Assembly: GCA_036274675.1 (NCBI GenBank)
Contig: DASUFE010000112.1
Span: 1 to 27,746, forward strand
From: DASUFE01 sp036274675
GTDB taxonomy: Bacteria; Pseudomonadota; Gammaproteobacteria; HTCC5015
DNA length: 27,746 nucleotides
Direction: 5' to 3'
Shown here one piece after another: positions 16,161 through 22,600 of the stretch. The notes beneath the pieces are model-generated. The model saw nothing but the letters and a program-made list of their open reading frames with translations. It did no database searches and had not been told where the DNA came from. The position numbers and the translations under genes were made by a program. Each line of letters begins with the position of its first letter. Within the stretch, counting starts at the first letter, position 1.

Positions 16161-16832
16161 ATGGATAAGGATATGGTTAGCAATTTCAGCAAATGCCTTT
16201 TGATCTTCGTGGTTTTATCAAATATGCCTGCCGCATACTGTCATGGTTGGTACATAGGGATTGGAGCGGGTATCAGTACTTATGATTTGCCTAATGATCT
16301 TGAGAGTACTTTGAACGATTTGGACCAGGCAACAAGCGATCTAAACGATCTGGGGGTTGATGCCTCATTTGATGCCGATGACAGCGATACTGCAGCAAAG
16401 ATATTCGGTGGTTTTAATATCAATCCATATTTCGGGATTGAATTCGGATATATCGATTTGGGGGAAACCACGGCTGACTTCTCTTTGGACAGTGACGGTA
16501 ATCTTTTCCCATCAGGTGAAACCAGGGTCGGGAGCTCTTTCAGTGTCGATGGCTTTAATGCCGGGGTTGTCGGTAGTCTGCCCTTTTCTGATTTGATTTC
16601 GTTAAATGGCAGAGCCGGTGTTTATTTCTGGAACAGTAAATCCGAGTTTAGCGCGCGGGATACCACTGGCGCCTTTTTCAACGATTCGTTTTCGGAGAGC
16701 GATAACGGCAATGATATCTATTACGGCGTCGGGCTGGACATCGGCTGGTTCGGACTTTTTTATGAAATTTATGATATCGACGGCGATGACATCAATCTGG
16801 CGGGCATCTCTGCCAAATTCAGCTTTGAATAG
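16161..16832 (+). CDS. Small outer-membrane beta-barrel protein, copy 1
   Basis: A 223-aa protein with a signal peptide (hydrophobic core LLIFVVLSNMPAAYC) and a mature part that starts HGWYIGIGAGIS. Alternating polar and hydrophobic residues, aromatic girdles and a C-terminal strand ending AKFSFE point to an eight-strand barrel of the OmpA/OmpW-like type. Typical phrases are KIFGGFNINPYFGIEFGYID and DGFNAGVVGSLP. An acidic stretch near residues 50–80 would be a surface loop. The ATG at 16161 has AAGGA at 16149–16153; an in-frame ATG at 16173 is possible. It is clearly related to the gene at 17039 (shared GWYIG, KIFGG, EFGYVDLG, WF.LFY motifs). Base use is more AT-rich than in the housekeeping genes. 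Substrate or partner is unknown. Confidence 0.85.
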   Translation: MDKDMVSNFSKCLLIFVVLSNMPAAYCHGWYIGIGAGISTYDLPNDLESTLNDLDQATSDLNDLGVDASFDADDSDTAAKIFGGFNINPYFGIEFGYIDLGETTADFSLDSDGNLFPSGETRVGSSFSVDGFNAGVVGSLPFSDLISLNGRAGVYFWNSKSEFSARDTTGAFFNDSFSESDNGNDIYYGVGLDIGWFGLFYEIYDIDGDDINLAGISAKFSFE

Positions 16833-16859
16833 CGCAATCATCGCATTGGAGTAAAGCAG

Positions 16860-16888
16860 CAGGCCCGCGATGCGGGCCTGTGTTTTTT
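16860..16888 (+). terminator. Terminator after barrel protein copy 1
   Basis: CAGGCCCGC (16860–16868) pairs perfectly with GCGGGCCTG (16872–16880), followed by TGTTTTTT. The same stem recurs, with one or no changes, at 17715 and 19174. Confidence 0.9.
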
Positions 16889-17038
16889 GGGATGGCTTCG
16901 TGCAAAAGATGTTCAGGGGGATGCTATGGGGGCGCGTGGCGATTCCAAACGGTTACTGCGGGGCGCGGCAACCGGCTTGATTAAAAGCTTTTGTTATGTG
17001 CGCTCTGGAAGTACAAATAAAAAATAAGGAGTAATGGC

Positions 17039-17677
17039 ATGCTCAAGAATCATGGTAAATGCGCTTTTGCATTGATATTTTTGTTTGGCTTATCGACGGT
17101 TCATGCGGATGGGTGGTATATCGGGCTTGGGGGCGGCAGGCTCACTGATTTAACGGATTCCTTTGTGGAAATGCGGGATCTACACGGCTCGCCTAACGCC
17201 GATACGGAGAAAGACGCCACCACGAAAATATTCGGAGGCCGTTATATTAGTCCGAATGTTGCATTTGAATTCGGATATGTCGATCTTGGGAAAGTTTCCT
17301 ATGATATTTCGACGTCGCGTAAGCTCGTGACTGCTGTCTCCGCATTCAGTGCTTCGGGTAGCGAGAGTATCGAGGGTTTTAATATAGGACTGGCCGGTGG
17401 CTTGCCGCTGTCAGGCACGGTTTCGGTGATTGGCCGTGTAGGAGTGCTTGACTGGGAATCGGAAAGTTTTTTTTCTACGAAACATAAAACCGATTATCCC
17501 CCTCCCCGCCATGACAGCCGAATGAACCATGCAGAGGTGAGCAGCGACAGGGGGAAGGATCTTTATTATGGCCTTAGCCTGGGCAGCCAGTGGTTCAGCC
17601 TGTTTTATGATTTTTACAGTATGAGTGACGATAATGCCGGTGTGATCGGTTTTTCAGTTATTTATCAATGGAACTGA
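17039..17677 (+). CDS. Small outer-membrane beta-barrel protein, copy 2
   Basis: A 212-aa relative of the preceding barrel protein. The signal peptide core is FALIFLFGLSTVHA and the mature protein begins DGWYIGLGGG. Shared landmarks with copy 1 are TKIFGG…ISPN, FEFGYVDLG, EGFNIGLAGGLPLSGTVS, RVGVLDWESES and DLYYGLSLGSQWFSLFYDFY; the last strand ends VIYQWN with aromatic residues as expected of barrels. Its loops differ: copy 2 has a proline/histidine-rich loop (KTDYPPPRHDSRMNH) where copy 1 is acidic, so the pair shares a scaffold but probably exposes different surfaces. The ATG at 17039 follows AAGGAG at 17026–17031. It lies 206 bp after copy 1 and behind a terminator, so it needs its own promoter. 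Confidence 0.85.
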   Translation: MLKNHGKCAFALIFLFGLSTVHADGWYIGLGGGRLTDLTDSFVEMRDLHGSPNADTEKDATTKIFGGRYISPNVAFEFGYVDLGKVSYDISTSRKLVTAVSAFSASGSESIEGFNIGLAGGLPLSGTVSVIGRVGVLDWESESFFSTKHKTDYPPPRHDSRMNHAEVSSDRGKDLYYGLSLGSQWFSLFYDFYSMSDDNAGVIGFSVIYQWN

Positions 17678-17714
17678 TATTTGTTACAGGGCGCGGGTGA
17701 AAACAGAACAACAG

Positions 17715-17735
17715 CAGGCCCGCATCGCGGGTCTG
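17715..17735 (+). terminator. Hairpin after barrel protein copy 2
   Basis: CAGGCCCGC (17715–17723) pairs with GCGGGTCTG (17727–17735) around ATC; only TTGCATT follows, so the T-run is poor. The stem is nearly identical to those at 16860 and 19174. Confidence 0.65.
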
Positions 17736-17820
17736 TTGCATTGTGAATCGAAAAATCTGGCAATGCATTTGAGCGCTCCTTTAACAGGCGAACCGTGCGC
17801 CGGTCTGTCGTCGCTTAAAT

Positions 17821-17846
17821 TGGGGGCTATCTCCGGTAGCCCCCCA
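17821..17846 (-). terminator. GC-rich hairpin, possible terminator of the AraC-type gene
   Basis: TGGGGGCTA (17821–17829) faces TAGCCCCCCA (17837–17846). On the minus strand it would be reached about 160 nt after the AraC-type stop codon and is followed only by AATTT. The rest of the 326-bp gap 17678–18003 shows no gene. Confidence 0.35.
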
Positions 17847-18003
17847 TGGATGCTCAGCCCGGCCAGATTCTGAAGCGTGGTGTCACAAAGGATATTGTGC
17901 GCAGTCAGAATTTATCCGGTTGTGTTAGTACTGTCTTGCCGGTTATTGCTGGAAATACCGGATTCTTGCGGTAATTGGGTTCTGGATTCAGGCGTTTTGC
18001 GGT

Positions 18004-18927
18004 CTAAAGGGCTTTTCGGAAGGCGGCGGGAGTGGTTCCTGTGTGACGCTTGAAGAGAGTAATAAAGTGATTGAGGCTTTCATAGCCGACTTCAAGGGCG
18101 ATCTCGGTAATCGTTAATCCGGTCTGGGCCAGCAGACACTTGGCTTTTTCCATTCGGCAATGAATGATGTACTGCAACGGCGTCTTGTCGACGGATTGCT
18201 TGAACATGCGCAGGAAATGGTATTGGCTCAGGCCGGCAATCAGGGACAGCGATTCCAGGGTGATCTCCCGGTCGAGGTGCATGTGGATATATTCCAACAC
18301 GCGTCTTAACTGAATTTTTGCGATACCGCGTTTATATTGAGGGACTTTGTAGTTAAGAGTGCAGTGATTGCTGAGGAGGTGCAGGGCCAGCATCTGGGCG
18401 GCCGTTTGGGCGTACAAGGGGCCGCAGGGATTGCCGGACTGCAGTTCGTTCTTGACCGCTAGGAATAACTGTTCCATGAATGCATCCGAGGCGCCCATGT
18501 TTTTTGGCATTTCGATACACGCCGGTTCTGTGTCGAGTGCTTCAACGGCTGCACGCTTTATCAAGGCGGAAGACAGGTAGGCGCAGGTTATATAAAGCGG
18601 CTGCGCGTTTTCAGTTTCCGGGAGCCAGCGCCAGTTAATCGCATGATCAGGTGGCGCCATAACGATTGAACCTTTGCGCAAAACCTGTTTTGTCCACGCC
18701 CCCTGGTTGATGCTGAATTCGCCTTCTTTCCCGCCTTCGTAAACAAACCCGAATGTGTAATCGGCGATGCCGGGTGCCGGGCCTTCCGGCAGGAATGCGG
18801 GTAGTTCAAAGGCATTGAACAGCAGTCCCTGCCAGTTGCAGGACTGGCTATCCATGAGCAGCTTGCCGGGCACATAGTCCTTGTACCGTTGCGTAGAGAC
18901 AAGCCGCGGCGGTCTGCGTCTTTTCAC
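18004..18927 (-). CDS. AraC-family transcriptional regulator
   Basis: A 307-aa DNA-binding regulator. The last 95 or so residues are a complete AraC/XylS domain with two helix-turn-helix units: ITLESLSLIAGLSQYHFLRMFK and LTITEIALEVGYESLNHFITLFKRHTG, ending TPAAFRKAL. The N-terminal 200 residues look like a cupin-type effector domain (FGFVYEGGKEGEF, GSIVMAPPDHAINWRW) that would bind a small ligand; which one cannot be seen. The start is a GTG at 18927; an ATG about 24 codons downstream is an alternative and neither has a strong ribosome-binding site. The GTG is three bases past the stop of a decayed AraC-type fragment on the same strand. Its targets are unknown; the flanking barrel proteins and the cellulase locus are candidates only by proximity. 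Confidence 0.9.
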   Translation of the reverse strand: MKRRRPPRLVSTQRYKDYVPGKLLMDSQSCNWQGLLFNAFELPAFLPEGPAPGIADYTFGFVYEGGKEGEFSINQGAWTKQVLRKGSIVMAPPDHAINWRWLPETENAQPLYITCAYLSSALIKRAAVEALDTEPACIEMPKNMGASDAFMEQLFLAVKNELQSGNPCGPLYAQTAAQMLALHLLSNHCTLNYKVPQYKRGIAKIQLRRVLEYIHMHLDREITLESLSLIAGLSQYHFLRMFKQSVDKTPLQYIIHCRMEKAKCLLAQTGLTITEIALEVGYESLNHFITLFKRHTGTTPAAFRKAL

Positions 18928-18930
18928 TTG

Positions 18931-19130
18931 TCAGGATTCTCTGCGGTATTGGGCGGGTATAGCGCCGGTATGAGATTTGAACAGAAATATAAAATGACTG
19001 ATGCTTTCATATCCGACTTCAAGCACGATCTCGGTAATGGATAAGTTACCATGCACCAACCGTCGTTTTGCGGCGTCCATCCGCACCCGGATAATGTACC
19101 CAAGGGCGTGCCCCCGTCGATTTCTTGAAC
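18931..19130 (-). pseudogene. C-terminal fragment of a second AraC-family regulator
   Basis: Read on the minus strand, the frame ending at the TGA complement of 18931–18933 encodes YIIRVRMDAAKRRLVHGN, then LSITEIVLEVGYESISHF and IFLFKSHTGAIPAQYRRES before the stop. This is the second helix-turn-helix of an AraC-type domain. A shift to another frame is needed to read the preceding VQEIDGGTPLG, and nothing before about 19130 continues the protein. DNA at 18997–19040 is about 85% identical by eye to 18075–18118 in the intact regulator (GCTTTCATANCCGACTTCAAG). So a related gene stood in tandem here and has been truncated and frameshifted. Confidence 0.85.
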
Positions 19131-19173
19131 TGGCCTGCCGGGTTTGTTATTTCTCGGGCTGAATATAACAAAT

Positions 19174-19200
19174 CAGGCCCGCAGAGCGGGCCTGTTATTT
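19174..19200 (-). terminator. Terminator of the aminotransferase gene, possibly bidirectional
   Basis: CAGGCCCGC (19174–19182) pairs perfectly with GCGGGCCTG (19186–19194). T-rich sequence follows on the plus side (TTATTTT), while on the minus strand ATTTGTTATAT follows. It lies about 30 bp beyond the aminotransferase stop codon. The stem is identical to the one at 16860. Confidence 0.8.
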
Positions 19201-19228
19201 TCACTTATATGAGGAGTATGAAAGCAGC

Positions 19229-20401
19229 TCAGGCGATACTGGCGATGCGCTTAAGGGCTTCTTTCAACACCTCGTCACCGGTGGCAAAGGAGAGGCGTAC
19301 ATGCCCTTCCAGCCCGAAGGCGGAGCCGGGCACCAGCGCGACCCCGGCCTTGTCGATCAGGTGCGAAGTCAGTTCCAGATCGTTTTTAAGCCCCAGGTTC
19401 TTGATCAACTTGCTCATGCTCGGGAAAAGGTAGAAAGTGCCGTCGCCGGGAATGCACTCCACGCCTTTAATCTTGTTCAGGCCTTCCAAGAGCATGTCGT
19501 GTCGGCGTTTGAAGACGCTGTTCATCTGCTTGATGAAACCCTGATCGCCGTTCAACGCGGTTTCAGCCGCAACCTGGGCGATCGACGTCGGATTCGAGGT
19601 GCTCTGCGACTGGATATCCTTCATCGCGTTGATTAGTGTCGCCGGGCCTCCGGCATAGCCGATGCGCCAGCCGGTCATGGAGTAGGCCTTCGAGACGCCA
19701 TTCAGCACGATGGTGCGCTCATAGAGGTCAGGGCATACCATGAGGATGTTGCTGAAGGCTTCGTCGGCCCACATGATATGTTCATACATATCGTCGGTGG
19801 CGATCAGGATGTTTGGGTGCTTGCGCAGCACTTCGCCCAGGCTCTGTAGTTCCGCCCGGGTATAAGCGGTGCCGGTCGGGTTCGAGGGGCTGTTGATAAC
19901 GATAAGGCGGGTTTTTTTCGTGATGGCCTTTTCCAGTTGCTTCGCTGTAATTTTGAAGCGCTGGCTCTGGTCGCCGGTAACGATGACCGGCACGCCGTCG
20001 GCGAGCAGCACCATGTCCGGATAGGAGACCCAGAAGGGGGCGGGAATAATGACCTCGTCTCCCGCATTGAGATAGGCCTGAGCGAGGTTGAAGAAACTCT
20101 GCTTGCCGCCCACGGAGACAAGAATCTGATCCGGAGTATAATCCAGGCCGTTGTCGCGCTTGAACTTGGCGATAACCGCTTTTTTTAAACCTGGAGTGCC
20201 GTCGACCGCGGTATATTTCGTGAAACCCTTTTTAAGCGCCTCCACCGCCGCCGCCTTGATGTGCTCGGGCGTGTCGAAATCCGGTTCGCCGGCGCCCAGG
20301 CCGACGATATCCCGGCCTTGCGCTTTTAGTTTGGCCACCAGCGCGCTGACAGCCAGGGTGGGCGAGGGTTTGATTTTCTGTACGCGTTGCGAGAGCTGCA
20401 T
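19229..20401 (-). CDS. PLP-dependent aspartate-type aminotransferase (class I)
   Basis: A 390-aa fold-type I aminotransferase, likely aspartate:2-oxoglutarate, of the I-gamma kind found in thermophiles and many proteobacteria. Visible landmarks are GLGAGEPDFDTPEHI, SPSNPTGTAY (residues 171–180, with the conserved Asn), the cofactor-binding Asp203 in ATDDMYEH, the PLP lysine Lys238 in NGVSKAYSMTGWRIGY, and a C-terminal GHVRLSFA with the substrate-binding arginine. Length is typical. The start ATG at 20401 is 81 bp from the divergent uvrB start. An aminotransferase divergent from uvrB is also found in Pseudomonas. Substrate range (aspartate, aromatic amino acids or prephenate) cannot be decided from sequence. 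Confidence 0.92.
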   Translation of the reverse strand: MQLSQRVQKIKPSPTLAVSALVAKLKAQGRDIVGLGAGEPDFDTPEHIKAAAVEALKKGFTKYTAVDGTPGLKKAVIAKFKRDNGLDYTPDQILVSVGGKQSFFNLAQAYLNAGDEVIIPAPFWVSYPDMVLLADGVPVIVTGDQSQRFKITAKQLEKAITKKTRLIVINSPSNPTGTAYTRAELQSLGEVLRKHPNILIATDDMYEHIMWADEAFSNILMVCPDLYERTIVLNGVSKAYSMTGWRIGYAGGPATLINAMKDIQSQSTSNPTSIAQVAAETALNGDQGFIKQMNSVFKRRHDMLLEGLNKIKGVECIPGDGTFYLFPSMSKLIKNLGLKNDLELTSHLIDKAGVALVPGSAFGLEGHVRLSFATGDEVLKEALKRIASIA

Positions 20402-20482
20402 AGAGGAACCTGTTCTGTATCTTTAGGGTCTGGTAGATTTGGAAAAATCAAAAAGCAGCAAATCATACTGAATTCCTGAATA

Positions 20483-22519
20483 ATGTCTAAGACTTTCTCT
20501 TTGCAAACCGACTATGCGCCGGCCGGCGACCAACCGGAGGCGATCGCCCGCCTGACCGAGGGTCTCAAGGACGGTCTGGCGCATCAGACCCTGCTTGGCG
20601 TGACCGGATCGGGCAAGACCTTTACCGTTGCCAACGTGATCCGGAATCTGCAGCGCCCGACGCTGGTGCTGGCGCCGAACAAAACCCTGGCCGCCCAGCT
20701 TTACGGAGAAATGAAGGAATTTTTCCCGGGCAACGCCGTGGAGTATTTTGTTTCGTACTACGACTATTACCAGCCCGAGGCCTATGTGCCGGCCTCAGAT
20801 ACCTACATAGAAAAGGATTCTTCGATCAACGACCACATCGAGCAGATGCGGCTGTCGGCCACCAAGGCCGTGATGGAGCGCCGCGACACGATCATCGTCG
20901 CCACCGTCTCCGCCATTTACGGCCTGGGCGACCCTACCTCCTATTTCAGCATGATCCTGCACCTGGTGCGCGGTGACCGCATCGACCAAAGGCAGATGTT
21001 ACGGCGTCTTGCTGAACTGCAATATACTCGCAACGACCTGGAGCTCAGGCGCGGCACCTATCGCGTGCGCGGCGATGTGATCGATATCCATCCCGCCGAT
21101 TCTGAACGCGAAGCCGTACGAGTGGAGCTTTTCGACGACGAGATCGAGAACCTGAGTCTGTTCGATCCCTTGACTGGTGAAATCATCCACAAGGCCGCGC
21201 GCTATACCGTCTACCCCAAAACCCATTACGTCACGCCGCGCGAGATTATGCTGCAGGCGGTGGACAAGATCCGGGCCGAGCTCAAGGAGCGGCTGGAGCA
21301 GTTGTACGCTGCCAACAAACTGGTAGAAGCGCAGCGCCTTGAGCAGCGCACCATGTTCGATATTGAAATGATCAACGAGCTTGGTTATTGCAATGGCATC
21401 GAGAACTATTCACGCCACCTGTCCGGCCGCCAGCCCGGCGAGCCGCCGCCCTGTCTGTTTGATTATCTGCCCGCAGATGCGTTGCTTGTGGTGGACGAGA
21501 GTCATGTCACCATCCCGCAGCTGGGCGCCATGTACAAGGGTGACCGTTCACGCAAGGAGACACTGGTCGAATACGGCTTCCGCCTGCCGTCCGCGCTTGA
21601 CAACCGCCCGCTCAAATTCGAGGAATTTGAACGCCTGGCCCGGCAGACGATTTTCGTATCGGCGACGCCGGGACCCTACGAGCTGGAACGTTCAGGCGCA
21701 GTGGTCGATCAGGTGGTGCGCCCCACCGGGCTGGTGGACCCGCGGTTGGAAGTGCGGCCGGTGGCGACACAGGTGGACGATGTAATGTCGGAAGTGACCC
21801 GGCGTGCGGCGAAAAACGAACGCGTCCTGATTACTACATTGACCAAGCGCATGGCGGAAGATCTCACCGATTATCTGGCCGAACACGATGTGCGCGTGCG
21901 CTACCTGCATTCGGATATCGATACGATCGAGCGCATGGAGATCATTCGCGACCTGCGTGCCGGAGTGTTCGATGTGCTGGTCGGCATCAACCTGTTGCGC
22001 GAAGGCCTGGACATGCCGGAGGTTTCCCTGGTGGCCATCCTGGATGCCGACAAGGAAGGGTTCCTGCGTTCCGAACGCTCATTGATCCAGACCATCGGCC
22101 GGGCTGCGCGGAACCTGAACGGCATGGCTATTTTGTACGCGGACAAAGTGACGGGTTCGATGCAGCGCGCCATCGACGAAACCGACCGGCGCCGCGATAA
22201 GCAGACTGCCTACAATCTCAAGCATGGCATTACGCCTCAGGGTGTACGCAAGCGAGTGCAGGATATCCTCGAAGCCCGGCCGGAGCCCATGGTGGGAGGC
22301 GGCAGGGTCCGGGTGGCAAAGGTTGCGGAAACCGCCGGAGAATACAACGGGGGCAAATCCTTGAAACCGGAGCAGGCGGCGCAATTGATCAAAAAACTGG
22401 AGCAGAAGATGTATGCGCATGCCCGGGAGCTTGAGTTCGAACAGGCGGCCCGCATTCGTGACGAGATCGAACGCATCCGTGCCCAGGGTTTCGAATTGCC
22501 CGAATCCATTGTGCAGTAA
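20483..22519 (+). CDS. uvrB: UvrABC system protein B
   Basis: The damage-verification subunit of nucleotide excision repair; UvrA loads it at lesions and UvrC then cuts. The 678-aa product has Walker A GVTGSGKT (39–46), the beta-hairpin that clamps DNA (YFVSYYDYYQPEAYVPASDTYIE), the DEAD-type motif VVDESHVTIPQ near 336, helicase motif VI QTIGRAARN, and a C-terminal UVR domain (about 635–675) that binds UvrC. Length matches E. coli UvrB (673). The ATG at 20483 gives the family N-terminus but has no obvious Shine-Dalgarno. I could not find a convincing LexA box upstream. Confidence 0.97.
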   Translation: MSKTFSLQTDYAPAGDQPEAIARLTEGLKDGLAHQTLLGVTGSGKTFTVANVIRNLQRPTLVLAPNKTLAAQLYGEMKEFFPGNAVEYFVSYYDYYQPEAYVPASDTYIEKDSSINDHIEQMRLSATKAVMERRDTIIVATVSAIYGLGDPTSYFSMILHLVRGDRIDQRQMLRRLAELQYTRNDLELRRGTYRVRGDVIDIHPADSEREAVRVELFDDEIENLSLFDPLTGEIIHKAARYTVYPKTHYVTPREIMLQAVDKIRAELKERLEQLYAANKLVEAQRLEQRTMFDIEMINELGYCNGIENYSRHLSGRQPGEPPPCLFDYLPADALLVVDESHVTIPQLGAMYKGDRSRKETLVEYGFRLPSALDNRPLKFEEFERLARQTIFVSATPGPYELERSGAVVDQVVRPTGLVDPRLEVRPVATQVDDVMSEVTRRAAKNERVLITTLTKRMAEDLTDYLAEHDVRVRYLHSDIDTIERMEIIRDLRAGVFDVLVGINLLREGLDMPEVSLVAILDADKEGFLRSERSLIQTIGRAARNLNGMAILYADKVTGSMQRAIDETDRRRDKQTAYNLKHGITPQGVRKRVQDILEARPEPMVGGGRVRVAKVAETAGEYNGGKSLKPEQAAQLIKKLEQKMYAHARELEFEQAARIRDEIERIRAQGFELPESIVQ

Positions 22520-22545
22520 ATTCACTTTTTTGATTCTTAAAAAGA

Positions 22546-22581
22546 TGCCCCGCTTCCGGATTGGAAGCGGGGCAATTTTTT
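22546..22581. terminator. Bidirectional terminator between uvrB and the GH6 cellulase
   Basis: TGCCCCGCTTCC (22546–22557) pairs perfectly over 12 bp with GGAAGCGGGGCA (22563–22574) around GGATT. T-runs flank it on both strands (ATTTTTTT on plus; TCTTTTT on minus), so it can stop both converging transcripts. Confidence 0.93.
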
Positions 22582-22600
22582 TAACCAGTTCTAATGCCGG

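Noticed and set aside
20402..20482. LexA (SOS) box between the aminotransferase and uvrB
   Set aside because: CTGTATCTTTAGGG at about 20413 lacks the second half-site; no CTG-N10-CAG with the AT-rich centre is present.
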